64,000 bases of DNA from Streptomyces oceani (GCF_001751245.1 NZ_LJGU01000115.1:1-64000); one strand, 5' to 3'; shown: positions 25,106-34,693, counted from the stretch's first letter. Notes: a model not told the origin generated them from the sequence alone. Program-made: numbers and translations.

Positions 25106-26278
25106 CTAGCCCTCCTCCGGCCCCAGCAGGTCACGGGCGATCACCAGGCGCTGGATCTGGTTGGTGCCCTCGACGATCTGCAGCACCTTGGCCTCCCGCA
25201 TGTGGCGCTCGAGGGGGAAGTCGGTGGTGTAGCCGTAGCCGCCCAGCAACTGCACCGCGTCGGTGGTGACACGCATGGCGGCGTCCGTGCAGTGCAGCTT
25301 GGCCATGGCGGCCTGGCGGGCGAACGGCCGGCCGCTGTCCCGCAGTCGGGCCGCGGTGAGCAGCAGACTGCGGCCGGCCTCGATCTGGGTGGCCATGTCC
25401 GCGACCATGAAGTGCAGGCCCTGGAAGTCCGCGAGCGGGCGGCCGAACTGTCGGCGCTGGTGCAGGTAGCGCAGCGCCTCGTCCAGCGCGGCCTGGGCGA
25501 GCCCCACGGCGCAGGCGGCGATGCCGAGCCGCCCGGAGGCCAGTGCGGACAGCGCGATGGCGAAGCCCTGGCCCTCCTCCCCCACCCTGTTGTGCTCCGG
25601 CAGGCGTACGCCGTCGAAGTGGACCTGGGCGGTGGGCGAACCGCGCATGCCCATCTTGCGTTCCGGCGCGGCGAAGGTCAGCCCCGGGGCGTCCCCCGGC
25701 ACCAGGAAGGCGGTGATCCCGCGCGGGCCGGCCTCCCCGGTACGCGCCAGCACGGTGTAGAAATCGGCGATCCCGCCGTGCGTGATCCACGCCTTGGTGC
25801 CCTCGATGACCCACTCGTCGCCGTCCCTGCGTGCCTTCGTACGCAGCGACGCGGCGTCCGATCCGGAGGTCGGCTCGGACAGGCAGTACGCGCCCAGGGT
25901 CCCGCCGCCGAGCATGTCCGGCAGCCGCGCGGACCGCTGCTCCTTGCTGCCGAACTCCGCCAGGGCATGGCAGGACAGGGTGTGCACGCTGGTCCCGAGC
26001 CCGACCGTCAGGCTGGCGTGCGCCAGCTCCTCCAGGACCTGGAGGTAGACCTCGTACGGCTGGTCGCCGCCGCCGTACTCGCTCGGGTAGGGCAGACCGA
26101 GCAGCCCGGACGCGGAGAGCTGCCGGAAGGTGTCGCGGGGGAACCGGCCGGCCTCCTCGTCGGCGTCGACGGTGGGCCGTACCTCCCTCCTCGCCATCTC
26201 ACGCACCAGGTCCAGCAGGTCTCGGGCTTCCTCGGTGGGCAACTGGCGCTCCACGGGCTGGGGGCCGTACTCGGGCAT
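25106..26278 (-). CDS. acyl-CoA dehydrogenase
   Basis: The protein has 390 residues, the normal length. The FAD-binding signature AYCLSEPTSGSDAASL and the second ACAD block QLLGGYGYTTDFPLER are present, and the C-terminal catalytic loop reads LQIVEGTNQIQRLVIARDLL with the Glu base. It introduces a trans-2 double bond into acyl-CoAs and passes electrons to ETF. ATG at 26278 has AGGAGGAG just upstream. Short- or branched-chain preference cannot be decided. It is monocistronic, convergent with the glycosylase-like gene. Confidence 0.95.
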   Translation of the reverse strand: MPEYGPQPVERQLPTEEARDLLDLVREMARREVRPTVDADEEAGRFPRDTFRQLSASGLLGLPYPSEYGGGDQPYEVYLQVLEELAHASLTVGLGTSVHTLSCHALAEFGSKEQRSARLPDMLGGGTLGAYCLSEPTSGSDAASLRTKARRDGDEWVIEGTKAWITHGGIADFYTVLARTGEAGPRGITAFLVPGDAPGLTFAAPERKMGMRGSPTAQVHFDGVRLPEHNRVGEEGQGFAIALSALASGRLGIAACAVGLAQAALDEALRYLHQRRQFGRPLADFQGLHFMVADMATQIEAGRSLLLTAARLRDSGRPFARQAAMAKLHCTDAAMRVTTDAVQLLGGYGYTTDFPLERHMREAKVLQIVEGTNQIQRLVIARDLLGPEEG

Positions 26279-26530
26279 GGCGGCGCTACTCCTCCTGTCG
26301 GGGACTGCGGCGGGGCGCTGGGTGTGGCGCTTCCGCCGGGTCGTCATCGCCCCTGCCGTGATGCTGCACTCCGGGGTACGGGTGCCGGGCTGACCAGCGG
26401 CTGTGGCGCACAGGAGTATGCCCGATCGGCGGCGGCACGTCACGGCCGCCCGGACACGGGACCGCCCGCCTGCGCGACGCGCGGCCGCCGCCCCTTCCGT
26501 GAGGGGCCGGGATCGGGAAGTGTGGCCCGT

Positions 26531-28705
26531 ATGCAGTCAACTGACTTTCCGCATGTGGGAAACGGCGCGGTCTCGCTGCTCCTCGACGCGCGGGGGCCGG
26601 GTCTCCCCTCGGTGCTGCACTGGGGGGCGCCGCTCTCCGCCTCCGAGCTGGACCAGGCTCCGGAGCTCGCGAGAGCGCTGGACCGCCCGGTGCCGTCCGG
26701 CGGTCCGGACACGGCGGTGACCGTCGGGACGCTGCCGGAGCACGCGGCGGGCTTCCCGGGCCGGCCGGGACTGCGGGGTCACCGGCAGGACGGTGCCGGC
26801 TGGGCGCCGGTCTTCACACGTACCGAGTTGCGGCAGGAGAGCGCCGGATCCCTGGTGGTGACCGCTCGGGACGTCGAGGCCGGACTGACCCTGGTCTCCG
26901 AGACGGAGCTGGATGACAGCGGACTGCTGCGGCTGCGGCACCGGCTGCGCAACGACGGCCCCGGTCCGTACACCGTGGACGCGCTGGAGGGCACTCTGCC
27001 CCTGCCGGCGCAGGCGACGGAACTGCTGGACTTCACCGGGCGGCACTGCCGCGAGCGGCAGCCGCAGCGGCGCCGGCTGCACGACGGCACGTGGCTGCGG
27101 GAGAGCCGCCGGGGCAAGCCGGGGCTGGACGCGACCCTCGGGCTGCTGGCCGGCACCACCGACTTCGGCTTCCGGCACGGCGAGGTGTGGGCGCTGCACG
27201 TCGCCTGGAGCGGCAACCATGTCGCGTACACGCAGCGCCTGCCCGAGGGCCATACCCTGCTCGGCGGCGGCGAGTTGCTGCTGCCCGGCGAGATCACGCT
27301 GGACCCGGGCGCCGAGTACGCCACTCCGTGGCTCTGCGCCGCCTACAGCGAGCGCGGCATCGACGGCGTCAGTGCCGCCTTCCACGGCTGGCTGCGTGCG
27401 CTGCACCGCCAGGGCGGTCGGCTGGCCGGTCCGGTGACGCTCAACACCTGGGAGGCGGTCTACTTCGACCACGACCTGGACCGGCTGCGCACGCTGGCGG
27501 ACACGGCCGCGCGGTGTGGCGTGGAACGTTTCGTGCTGGACGACGGCTGGTTCCGTGGACGCCGCAACGACCGGGCGGGCCTGGGTGACTGGTACGTGGA
27601 CGAGGACGTGTGGCCGGACGGGCTGGGTCCGCTGATCGACCATGTGCGGGGCCTCGGCATGGAGTTCGGGCTGTGGGTGGAGCCCGAGATGATCAGTCCC
27701 GACTCCGAGCTGTGCCGTGCCCACCCCGAGTGGCTGCTGGCGCCCGAGCACCGCGCGGCGCCGCCGGCCCGGCACCAGCAGGTGCTGGACGTCGCCCGGC
27801 CCGAGGCGTACGCGTATCTGCTGGAGCGGCTGGACACGCTGCTGACCCGGTATCCGATCGGCGCGCTGAAGTGGGACCACAACCGCGACCTGGTCGCCGC
27901 CCAGCACGCCGGACGGGCCGGGGTACACGCGCAGACGCGGGCGGTCTACGAGCTGCTGGACACGCTGCGGCAGCGGCACCCGCGGGTCAGTGTGGAGAGC
28001 TGTGCCTCCGGCGGCGGCCGAGTGGACCTGGGGATTCTGGAGCGTACCGACCGGGTGTGGGCGAGCGACTGCAACGACGCCCTGGAACGGCAGGCCATCC
28101 AGCGCTGGACCGGCGTGTTCGTGCCACCGGAGATGCTGGGGGCACACGTCGGCCCGACCCGCGCGCACACCACCGGGCGACGGCATGGTCTGGGGTTCCG
28201 CGCGGCCACCGCGCTGTTCGGGCACATGGGTGCCGAGTGGGACATCGAGCGGGGCGCGAGCGAGCCGCAACGGGAGCGGCTGGCGGCGGCGTTCGCCCTG
28301 TACAAGCGGCATCGGGAGCTGCTGCACGGCGGTGCGGTGGTGCACGCGGACCACCCGGACCCGGCCGCCTGGGTGCACGGGGTGGTGGCCCGGGACGGCG
28401 GCAGCGCGCTGTTCTGCTATGCCCAACTGGCCATGTCCGACCACGCGGTGCCGCCACGGGTCCGGCTGCCCGGGCTGGACCCGGCGGGGCGCTACCAGGT
28501 GCGGCTCGAGCATCCGGCGGGCGCCCCGCGCAAGCGGGGCCGTGAGGTGCCCGAGTGGTGGGCGGCGGGCGGCACGGTGCTGTCCGGGCGGCTGCTCGAA
28601 CGGGTCGGAGTACAGGCGCCGGTGACCGACCCGGAGGACGCCTGGCTGCTGAGTCTGGAGCGGCTGGACGGGCGGGACGAGTCCTTTGGCGAGGTGCCGG
28701 ACTGA
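26531..28705 (+). CDS. alpha-galactosidase, glycoside hydrolase family 36
   Basis: The protein has 724 residues with no signal peptide, so it is intracellular. The N-terminal beta-sandwich is followed by the barrel: LDDGWFRGRRNDRAGLGDWY, then K447-W448-D449 (nucleophile, in KWDHNRD), and ESCASGGGRVDLGIL with D513 (acid/base, in WASDCNDA). It should hydrolyse alpha-1,6-galactosides such as melibiose or raffinose after uptake. No dedicated transporter is adjacent. The start was chosen as the first ATG of the conserved domain; GGGAAG lies 11 bases upstream, rather distant. Confidence 0.93.
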   Translation: MQSTDFPHVGNGAVSLLLDARGPGLPSVLHWGAPLSASELDQAPELARALDRPVPSGGPDTAVTVGTLPEHAAGFPGRPGLRGHRQDGAGWAPVFTRTELRQESAGSLVVTARDVEAGLTLVSETELDDSGLLRLRHRLRNDGPGPYTVDALEGTLPLPAQATELLDFTGRHCRERQPQRRRLHDGTWLRESRRGKPGLDATLGLLAGTTDFGFRHGEVWALHVAWSGNHVAYTQRLPEGHTLLGGGELLLPGEITLDPGAEYATPWLCAAYSERGIDGVSAAFHGWLRALHRQGGRLAGPVTLNTWEAVYFDHDLDRLRTLADTAARCGVERFVLDDGWFRGRRNDRAGLGDWYVDEDVWPDGLGPLIDHVRGLGMEFGLWVEPEMISPDSELCRAHPEWLLAPEHRAAPPARHQQVLDVARPEAYAYLLERLDTLLTRYPIGALKWDHNRDLVAAQHAGRAGVHAQTRAVYELLDTLRQRHPRVSVESCASGGGRVDLGILERTDRVWASDCNDALERQAIQRWTGVFVPPEMLGAHVGPTRAHTTGRRHGLGFRAATALFGHMGAEWDIERGASEPQRERLAAAFALYKRHRELLHGGAVVHADHPDPAAWVHGVVARDGGSALFCYAQLAMSDHAVPPRVRLPGLDPAGRYQVRLEHPAGAPRKRGREVPEWWAAGGTVLSGRLLERVGVQAPVTDPEDAWLLSLERLDGRDESFGEVPD

Positions 28706-28721
28706 CGCCGGCCGATCGGGC

Positions 28722-29633
28722 TCAGCGCAGCGCGTCGAGCAGGTGCTGGAGGAACTCGCCCGTCTTCTCCGGGGTTTGCGCCTCGGCGCACAAGCGCTCC
28801 ATCACCAGTGTGTGCTGCTCGATGTCCTCCCGCTTGTCCAGGTAGACGGCGCCGTTCAACTGCTCCAGGTAGACCTTGTCCGGCAGATCCGGCTCGGCGA
28901 ACCGCAGGATCGTCATCGGCGAGCCCGCCGCGGCGTTGGCGCCGACGCTGAAGGGCGCGTACTGCAGCGTGACGTTCGGCATGGCGATCACCTTGAGCAG
29001 GTGCTCCAGTTGCCGGCGCATCACCCCGGCACCACCGAACGGGCGGCGCAGCACGGCCTCGTCCACCACCGCCCACAGCGTGGGGGCCCCGGGCCGCTCG
29101 AGCAGGCGCTGTCGGGCCAACCGCAGTTCGACGAGCCGCTGGATGCGCCGCGCGGAGGCATCCGGGTGTCCGAGCCGGGTGACGACGTGCGCGTACGACT
29201 CCGTCTGCAGGAGTCCGGGCAGGAACTGCACCTCGTACGTCCGAATGATCGAGGCGGACTCCTCGAGCCCGATGTGGAGTTCGAACCAGTCGGCCAGCAC
29301 GTCGCTGTACTGGTTCCACCAGCCCGGGGTGTTGGCCCGCGCCGCCAGTGACTCCAACTCCGCGCGCTCGGTCGGCCCGGTCACGCCGTAGAGCTTCATC
29401 AGGTCCGCGAGGTCACGCTTCTTGAAGCTCACCTGCCCCAGCTCCAGCCGGCTGATCTTGGCGTGCGAGCCACGAATGGCCTTGCCGGCGTCCTCCCGAG
29501 TGATTCCGCGCTGCTGCCGCAGCCGGCGCAGCCGTGCCCCCAGGACGATACGTACGACCGTCGGACTGGTGGGTTGGAGGTGCCGTGGCGACCCGGGGGT
29601 CAGCTCGCCATCCGGCTGGTTCATGGCGGTCAT
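28722..29633 (-). CDS. XRE-family regulator with DUF5753 domain
   Basis: The protein has 303 residues. The N-terminal HTH reads LGARLRRLRQQRGITREDAG then KISRLELGQVSFKKRDL. The long C-terminal DUF5753 domain begins near NTPGWWNQYSDVLADWFELH and includes IRTYEVQFLPGLLQTESYA, the family signature. Such proteins are abundant in Streptomyces and often pair with small DUF397 proteins (BldB/WhiJ systems). No DUF397 gene is present here; instead a DUF574 methyltransferase gene precedes it on the same strand, 45 bp away. ATG at 29633 follows GGGAG by 5 bases. Confidence 0.92.
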   Translation of the reverse strand: MTAMNQPDGELTPGSPRHLQPTSPTVVRIVLGARLRRLRQQRGITREDAGKAIRGSHAKISRLELGQVSFKKRDLADLMKLYGVTGPTERAELESLAARANTPGWWNQYSDVLADWFELHIGLEESASIIRTYEVQFLPGLLQTESYAHVVTRLGHPDASARRIQRLVELRLARQRLLERPGAPTLWAVVDEAVLRRPFGGAGVMRRQLEHLLKVIAMPNVTLQYAPFSVGANAAAGSPMTILRFAEPDLPDKVYLEQLNGAVYLDKREDIEQHTLVMERLCAEAQTPEKTGEFLQHLLDALR

Positions 29634-29678
29634 GGTCACTCCCGTACGTGAAAAGTCCGACGCGCTCCTGACTTGGTA

Positions 29679-30521
29679 TCACTTCTTGCGGCCGACACCG
29701 GCATAGGCCGGAATATCGGCGGGACCGAGAGCATCCGCTCCGATCTCCACCGGATCGGGGCGCCAGCGCTGTACCACCTCGAGGCCGGGGTCGACCAGTT
29801 CCATGCCGTCGAAGAACCGCAGGACCTCCGCGTGGCTACGCGCCTCGGTGTTCGCCCCGGTCCGGTTGAGCCCGTTCACGGCCGCCTGCATGGACTCCTG
29901 CTGGAAGTCGTCGGTCACGTGCGTGAGCGCGAGGTAGCTCCCGGATGGCAGCCGGTCGAATATTCGGGTCACCAGCTCGTGCGGCTGCTGCTCCGAGGAC
30001 AGCCAGTGCAGGATCGCCACCAGAGTCACCGCGACCGGCTGGTTCAGGTCGAAGGTCCGCAGCAGCTCCGGGTCCGACAGGAAGTCCTCCGGCCGGGTCA
30101 GATCACCCTCGAGGTAGGCGGTGCGCCCGTCCGGATGGCCTTGGTGGAGCGCGCGGGAGTGGACGAGGACGATCGGGTCGTTGTCCGTGTATATCACCCG
30201 GGTGTCCGGAGCGACCTGTTGTGCGACCTCGTGCAGATTGGGCGAGGTGGGGATGCCGGTGCCGATGTCCAGGAACTGCCGGACGCCGGCCTCCTGGGCG
30301 AGGTAGCGGGTGGCACGGTGCATGAAGGCGCGATTCTGGTGGGCCAGCATGGGCGCGCTGGGCAGCGCCTCGACCAGCTTCTCGGCGGCCTCCCGGTCGG
30401 CCGGGTAGTTGGTCTTGCCGCCGAGCAGCACGTCGTACACCCGTGCTCCGTGCGGCCGGTCGGTGTGCAGCTCCACCGAGGGTTTCGTGTCCGCCCTCAT
30501 CCAGCTCTCCGTCTCCGCCAT
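29679..30521 (-). CDS. SAM-dependent methyltransferase, DUF574 family
   Basis: The protein has 280 residues. It contains the family blocks RVYDVLLGGKTNYPADREAA, MLAHQNRAFMHRATRYLA, FLDIGTGIPTSPNLHEVA (SAM site) and VIYTDNDPIVLVHSRAL. This family (Methyltransf_19) is nearly restricted to actinomycetes, with many copies per Streptomyces genome, often next to XRE/DUF5753 regulators as here. Substrates are unknown. GAGGAGTCCGGG precedes the ATG. It is likely cotranscribed with the regulator gene that follows. Confidence 0.93.
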   Translation of the reverse strand: MAETESWMRADTKPSVELHTDRPHGARVYDVLLGGKTNYPADREAAEKLVEALPSAPMLAHQNRAFMHRATRYLAQEAGVRQFLDIGTGIPTSPNLHEVAQQVAPDTRVIYTDNDPIVLVHSRALHQGHPDGRTAYLEGDLTRPEDFLSDPELLRTFDLNQPVAVTLVAILHWLSSEQQPHELVTRIFDRLPSGSYLALTHVTDDFQQESMQAAVNGLNRTGANTEARSHAEVLRFFDGMELVDPGLEVVQRWRPDPVEIGADALGPADIPAYAGVGRKK

Positions 30522-30644
30522 CCCGGACTCCTCCCCCGGCCCGTGCCTTCCTGGCGGGCCGTCAACCTCCCTTCCACACTATCGGGTTGGGGTACGACAC
30601 GGCGACGCGCTGGTGCGCGGCAGGTGACGGGCGCCCGGTGTCAC

Positions 30645-31313
30645 TCACCCCGTGCGGGCCCGGGCGAGGTGCCGGCGCATGTGCTCCTCAGCGGCGGCGG
30701 CGTCGCCGGCACGCATGGCGTCCAGCAGCCGGAAGTGATCCCGCGCCGCGTCGAGCAGAGTACGATGTCTGCCCGCCCCGGCGAGTCCGTGCAGCCGGGA
30801 GCGCCGGTGCAGATCGCCGACCACCTCGCCCGCGTGCCGGTTGCCCGCCAGCCCCAGCAGGTCGAGGTGGAACCGCCGGTCCGCCACCAGGTAGCCGTCG
30901 ACCTCCCGTGCCTCGGCCCGGGCCAGTGCCTCCTCGGCGGTCGTACGCAGCGCGTCCAGTTGCTCGGCGGTGGTGCCCGGAGTGACCCGGCCGACCAGCG
31001 GTATCTCGATCAGTTCCCGAAGTTGGGTGAACTCCGCCAGCTCCTGGGAGGTGATCCGGGTGATTCGGAACCCCCGGTTGCGCACCGGCTCGACCAGGCC
31101 GTCCCTGGCCAGTTGGAGCATCGCCTCGCGCACCGGGGTGGCGGACACGCCGTACTCGGCCGCGAGGGTGGGGGCGGAGTACACCCGGTCGGGCAGCAGC
31201 TTCCCGGAGTTCAGCGCACAGCGCAGTTCGTGGGCCACCTGATCCCGCAGGTGCTCCGGCACGGCGACGGATCCAGGAGGGTCCGAACGGCCCGGCGACC
31301 GCCTGCTGTCCAT
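30645..31313 (-). CDS. GntR-family regulator, FadR/FCD type
   Basis: The protein has 222 residues. The winged HTH covers about 22-83 (LAAEYGVSATPVREAMLQLA, then GFRITRI). The all-alpha FCD ligand domain follows, with REVDGYLVADRRFHLDLLGL and a metal-type His pattern (RRFHLDLL, GAGRHRTLLDAARDHFRLLD). FCD regulators respond to carboxylic acids. The gene lies in its own transcription unit next to an LLM oxidoreductase gene on the same strand, which might be downstream in its regulon. GGAGG stands before the ATG. Confidence 0.9.
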   Translation of the reverse strand: MDSRRSPGRSDPPGSVAVPEHLRDQVAHELRCALNSGKLLPDRVYSAPTLAAEYGVSATPVREAMLQLARDGLVEPVRNRGFRITRITSQELAEFTQLRELIEIPLVGRVTPGTTAEQLDALRTTAEEALARAEAREVDGYLVADRRFHLDLLGLAGNRHAGEVVGDLHRRSRLHGLAGAGRHRTLLDAARDHFRLLDAMRAGDAAAAEEHMRRHLARARTG

Positions 31314-31433
31314 GCCCGAGACCCTCCGTCCTCCCGCATCCGGGTCGGTCGGTGTGCGGCCGCTGCGGGGTGGCAGCAGCGTACCGCCGCAGGCAAGGGG
31401 CGTACGAGGTGCGGTGGGAGCATACGCCTCGGG

Positions 31434-32450
31434 TCACACCACCGGCTCTCGGGGCATCAACCCCAGTTGTCCGGCGAGTAACTGGTACGACGCGAGCTGC
31501 TCCGCGCGGTCGTACGCGTTGAGGCTGAGCAGCACCTCGTCGGCTCCGGTGCGCTCCACCAGCGCCCGCAGCCGCTCGGCCACCTCGTCAGCCGTGCCGC
31601 GTGTCTGGGTCTCCCGCGCCTCGGCGTAGTAGCGGCTCTCCCGCGGGGTCATCCGCTGGGACCGTACCTCGTCCGGTGGCAGCAGGGGGACGAAGACGCC
31701 ACGGGTACGGGAGACCACGGTCGACCATGCCTCGGACGTCTGAAGCGGTTCGGCACGCTCGGCGGTGCCGGCAGCGGCGGCGCTGACCGCGATGACCAGG
31801 TACGGGCGCCCGGCGTGGCGAGAGGGCCGGAAGCCCGCGCGGTAGCTCTCGACGGCCGCGCGCATCCGTTCCTCGCTCCGCGGCGCGCCGATGACCAGCG
31901 GCAGGCCGTGCGCGGCGGCGACGTCCGCGCCGGAGCCGGTCGCCAGGACGAACGGCGTGGCCCGCAGCCCTTCGGCGGGGACGGCACGCGCCTGTCCACC
32001 ACCCTCGAAGTAGCCCAGGAGCTCCTTGAGTTGCGCGGCGAATCCCTCCGCGGCCGACTTGTCCGTACGCAGCGCCCGGCGCACGCCGTCGGTGAAGCCG
32101 ACCGACCGCCCCAGCCCCATGTCGACGCGCCCGGGATACAGCGCCTCCAGCACGCCGAACTGCTCGGCCACCACCAGAGGGGCGTGGTTGGGCAGCATCA
32201 CCCCGCCGGTACCGACCCGTATCCGAGAGGTCGCCGAGGCCACGGCGGCGGCCAGCACGGTCGGCGCGGACCCGGCCACCCCGGGCACGCCGTGGTGCTC
32301 GGACACCCAGAACCGGTGGTAGCCCAACGCCTCGGCCTGCCGGGCGAAGGCGACCGTCTCGCGCAGGGCCGCGTCCGGCCGTTCGCCGTCCCGTACGAGC
32401 GAGCGGTCGAGTACGGAGAAGCGGGTGTCCGGCGGGCGCTGTGCGTGCAT
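31434..32450 (-). CDS. LLM-class flavin-dependent oxidoreductase (MsnO8-like)
   Basis: The protein has 338 residues. It begins with FSVLDRSLVRDGE and has YHRFWVSEHHGVPGVAGSAP, RIRVGTGGVMLPNH and YPGRVDMGLGRSVGF, the characteristic order of the MsnO8 subgroup of luciferase-like monooxygenases. These use FMNH2 or F420; this subgroup is usually assigned FMN. The N-terminal SVLD and the EHHG motif are intact. The substrate is unknown. It is upstream of a GntR regulator on the same strand with a 120-bp spacer. Confidence 0.88.
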   Translation of the reverse strand: MHAQRPPDTRFSVLDRSLVRDGERPDAALRETVAFARQAEALGYHRFWVSEHHGVPGVAGSAPTVLAAAVASATSRIRVGTGGVMLPNHAPLVVAEQFGVLEALYPGRVDMGLGRSVGFTDGVRRALRTDKSAAEGFAAQLKELLGYFEGGGQARAVPAEGLRATPFVLATGSGADVAAAHGLPLVIGAPRSEERMRAAVESYRAGFRPSRHAGRPYLVIAVSAAAAGTAERAEPLQTSEAWSTVVSRTRGVFVPLLPPDEVRSQRMTPRESRYYAEARETQTRGTADEVAERLRALVERTGADEVLLSLNAYDRAEQLASYQLLAGQLGLMPREPVV

Positions 32451-32559
32451 GTGCCGTACAACACCGCGGGGCGCGGAGGATTCCCGGAGCTCATCGGTCA
32501 GGCATACCGGGGCGCCGGAGGCACCGGGAGTACGGGCCGCCGGGCGGCGTGCGGCGCGC

Positions 32560-33219
32560 TCAGTGCTCCGGTTCGCCCGCGTCGTAGGCGAGCAGTGCGA
32601 TCTGCACCCGGTTGTTGAGGTCCAGCTTGGTGAGGATGCGGGAGACGTGGGTCTTGACGGTCGGCACGCTCAGGTGCAGCGCGCGTGCGATCTCCGCGTT
32701 GCTGCCGCCGCGTGCGACGGCGCGCGCCACCTCCCGTTCACGCTCCCCCAGTGCGGCGAGGGCGTCCCGAGCGCGACTGCGGCGGTCGTCCGGCGGGCCG
32801 CCGCCGACATGCCGGATGAGGGCCTTGGTGGCGGTCGGGGAGAGCACCGGGTCGCCCCGGGAGACCTTCCGTACGGCGGCGACGATCTCGTCCGGCGGGG
32901 TGTCCTTGAGCAGGAACCCGGCGGCCCCGACACGCAGCGCGCGCAGCACGTGCTCGTCCGCGTCGAAGGTGGTGAGCACGAGGATCTCGGGTGGCTGGGG
33001 CCGGGCGCGCAGCGACTCGGTGGCGGTGAGCCCGTCGACCTGGGGCATCCGGATGTCCATCAGCACCACGTCCGGGGCGTGTTGGCGTACCAGGGGGAGC
33101 ACCTCGGAGCCGTCGGCGGCCTCGCCGACGATCTCGAGGTCGGGGAGGCCGCTGAACATCAGCCGCAGTCCGGTTCGTACGAGGGAGTCGTCGTCGACGA
33201 GGAGCACGCGGATGGTCAT
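32560..33219 (-). CDS. NarL/FixJ-family response regulator
   Basis: The protein has 219 residues. The receiver motif starts with IRVLLVDDDSLVRTGLRLMF, the phosphoacceptor Asp lies in DVVLMDIRMPQVDG, and the Lys in FLLKDTPPDE. The LuxR-type HTH reads LGEREREVARAVARGGSNAE then SVPTVKTHVSRILTKLDL. The ATG chosen (33219) overlaps the kinase stop by 4 bases (ATGA), so the pair is coupled. This is the DesR/LiaR-like type common in actinobacteria. Confidence 0.95.
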   Translation of the reverse strand: MTIRVLLVDDDSLVRTGLRLMFSGLPDLEIVGEAADGSEVLPLVRQHAPDVVLMDIRMPQVDGLTATESLRARPQPPEILVLTTFDADEHVLRALRVGAAGFLLKDTPPDEIVAAVRKVSRGDPVLSPTATKALIRHVGGGPPDDRRSRARDALAALGEREREVARAVARGGSNAEIARALHLSVPTVKTHVSRILTKLDLNNRVQIALLAYDAGEPEH

Positions 33220-34328
33220 GCCGGCCACGGTAGCCAGGCGTCCAGTCGGAAGGAGTCGCCGGTGTGGGCGTGCTCCAGGGTGCCGCCGACCAGTCGTACG
33301 CGTTCGGCGAGCCCGATCAGGCCCTGCCCGGCGCCCGGGATGGGCGAGTTGCGACCGGTGGCGGCGGTCGCCGGGTTGGACACCCGCACGGTCAACCCCT
33401 CCCCCGGGGCGCCGCCGACGGCCAGGATGACGGCGTCCTGCGGGGCGTGCTTGCGCGCGTTGGTGAGTGCCTCCTGCACGACACGGTAGGCGGTACGGCC
33501 GGTCAGCGCGGGCGGCTGCGCGAGTTCGGCGGCGGGCTCGTCCAGGGTGATGCGGGTGCCGGCCGCGCGGCTCTCCGCCACCAGCGACGGCAGGTCGGTG
33601 AGGTCGGGCTGCGGCCGGTCCTCAGCGGTGGGACTACGCAACACCCCGATGATCTCCCGCATGTCCTCCAGGGCCTGGTGGGCGCTGTCCCGGATCACGC
33701 CCGCGGCCCGCCTCACGTCCTCCTGGGCGGCGCCGGGATTGAACTCGAGGGCGCCCGCGTGCACGCTCAGGAGCGACAACCGGTGCGCGAGGACGTCGTG
33801 CATCTCCCGTGCGATGTCCTCCCGGGCCTGCCGCCGCGCCTCCTCGCCGGCGCGTTCGGCGCGGTCCCGCAGCGAGCGGATCAACTCCCGGCGAGAGCGC
33901 CGGTAGAGACCCCAGCCGAGGCTCGCACCGACCAACGCGAAGTAGGTGACGCTCTGCGAGGTCTCCTCCACGCTGTCGCCCGGGATCTGCAGGAGGAACA
34001 CCGGCACCGGGGCGAAGGCGAGCGCGGCCACCCAGGCGGTGAGGCGTGGCTGGCAGCGGGAGGCGACGGTGAACAGCGCCACCATGATCGGACCGGTGAA
34101 GAAGTGGCCGATGGTGCCCGCCACCAGCAGCGTCACCGCGAGCGGCACGGGCCACCGGCGGCGCAGGAACAGCGCCGCGCATCCGAGTCCGCCGGCCAGC
34201 AGGTCGTAGAACTCGGCCCGCGGGGACAGGTCCTGGGGGGCGGCGGCTCCGGAGGCGGTGAAGGCGAAAGCCGAGGCGAGGAGGAAGAGACCGATGTCGG
34301 TGGTCCAGTCCAGGAGACTACGGCGCAT
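33216..34328 (-). CDS. sensor histidine kinase (HisKA_3)
   Basis: The protein has 370 residues. Several transmembrane helices fill the first about 150 residues (SLLDWTTDIGLFLLASAFAF onward), making an intramembrane-sensing kinase. The phosphoacceptor His lies in REDIAREMHDVLAHRLSLLS; the ATPase N box is VVQEALTNARKHAPQD and the late G box VGQGLIG-like (GAGQGLIGLAERVRL). It forms an operon with the overlapping regulator gene. The membrane signal is unknown; members near envelope genes often react to cell-wall stress. Confidence 0.94.
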   Translation of the reverse strand: MRRSLLDWTTDIGLFLLASAFAFTASGAAAPQDLSPRAEFYDLLAGGLGCAALFLRRRWPVPLAVTLLVAGTIGHFFTGPIMVALFTVASRCQPRLTAWVAALAFAPVPVFLLQIPGDSVEETSQSVTYFALVGASLGWGLYRRSRRELIRSLRDRAERAGEEARRQAREDIAREMHDVLAHRLSLLSVHAGALEFNPGAAQEDVRRAAGVIRDSAHQALEDMREIIGVLRSPTAEDRPQPDLTDLPSLVAESRAAGTRITLDEPAAELAQPPALTGRTAYRVVQEALTNARKHAPQDAVILAVGGAPGEGLTVRVSNPATAATGRNSPIPGAGQGLIGLAERVRLVGGTLEHAHTGDSFRLDAWLPWPA

Positions 34329-34474
34329 GGTCGACCAACTTACGGCCTCGGATCGCCGCCGGGCAGCGGGGACTTCCAGGTCGGTACTTTCGGATGACCC
34401 GCTCCGGCCGACCTCTCGACTTTCGTCGCCGATCCCGCTCCGCTCGGCGGATGTGGCTGGTTGGTCGAGGTCCC

Positions 34475-34480
34475 TAGCGT
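34475..34480 (+). promoter_or_regulatory. -10 element of a leaderless transcript
   Basis: TAGCGT lies 6 bases before the ATG at 34487, so transcription should start at or next to the start codon. Confidence 0.5.
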
Positions 34481-34486
34481 GCGGGC

Positions 34487-34693
34487 ATGCGGAAACTCCT
34501 GGGCCTGGTGGCCTTCGTCCTGATCGCGCAAGGGGCCGGTACGTTGGCCCACCTCCTCACCGGGGGCTGGTTCGACCAGTGGACGGTGGTCCACCGGATC
34601 GGCCTCTTGGACGGCTACGAGGCGTACGTGGGCGTGGTGTTGACGGCTCTCGGTGTCGCGCTCGGGGCCGCGTCCGAACGCCTCCCGAGGTAG
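34487..34693 (+). CDS. small integral membrane protein
   Basis: The protein has 68 residues. Two hydrophobic helices, LLGLVAFVLIAQGAGTLAHL (4-23) and YVGVVLTALGVALGAAS (47-63), are linked by a polar loop rich in Trp, Asp and Gly. No ribosome-binding site precedes the ATG, but a -10 hexamer is placed for leaderless expression. It is divergent from the kinase-regulator pair. No family is recognised; a target or partner of that sensor is possible. Confidence 0.65.
   Translation: MRKLLGLVAFVLIAQGAGTLAHLLTGGWFDQWTVVHRIGLLDGYEAYVGVVLTALGVALGAASERLPR

Noticed and set aside
26537-28513. 658-codon minus-strand frame opposite the alpha-galactosidase
   Set aside because: It is the antisense shadow of a GH36 gene with intact catalytic residues.
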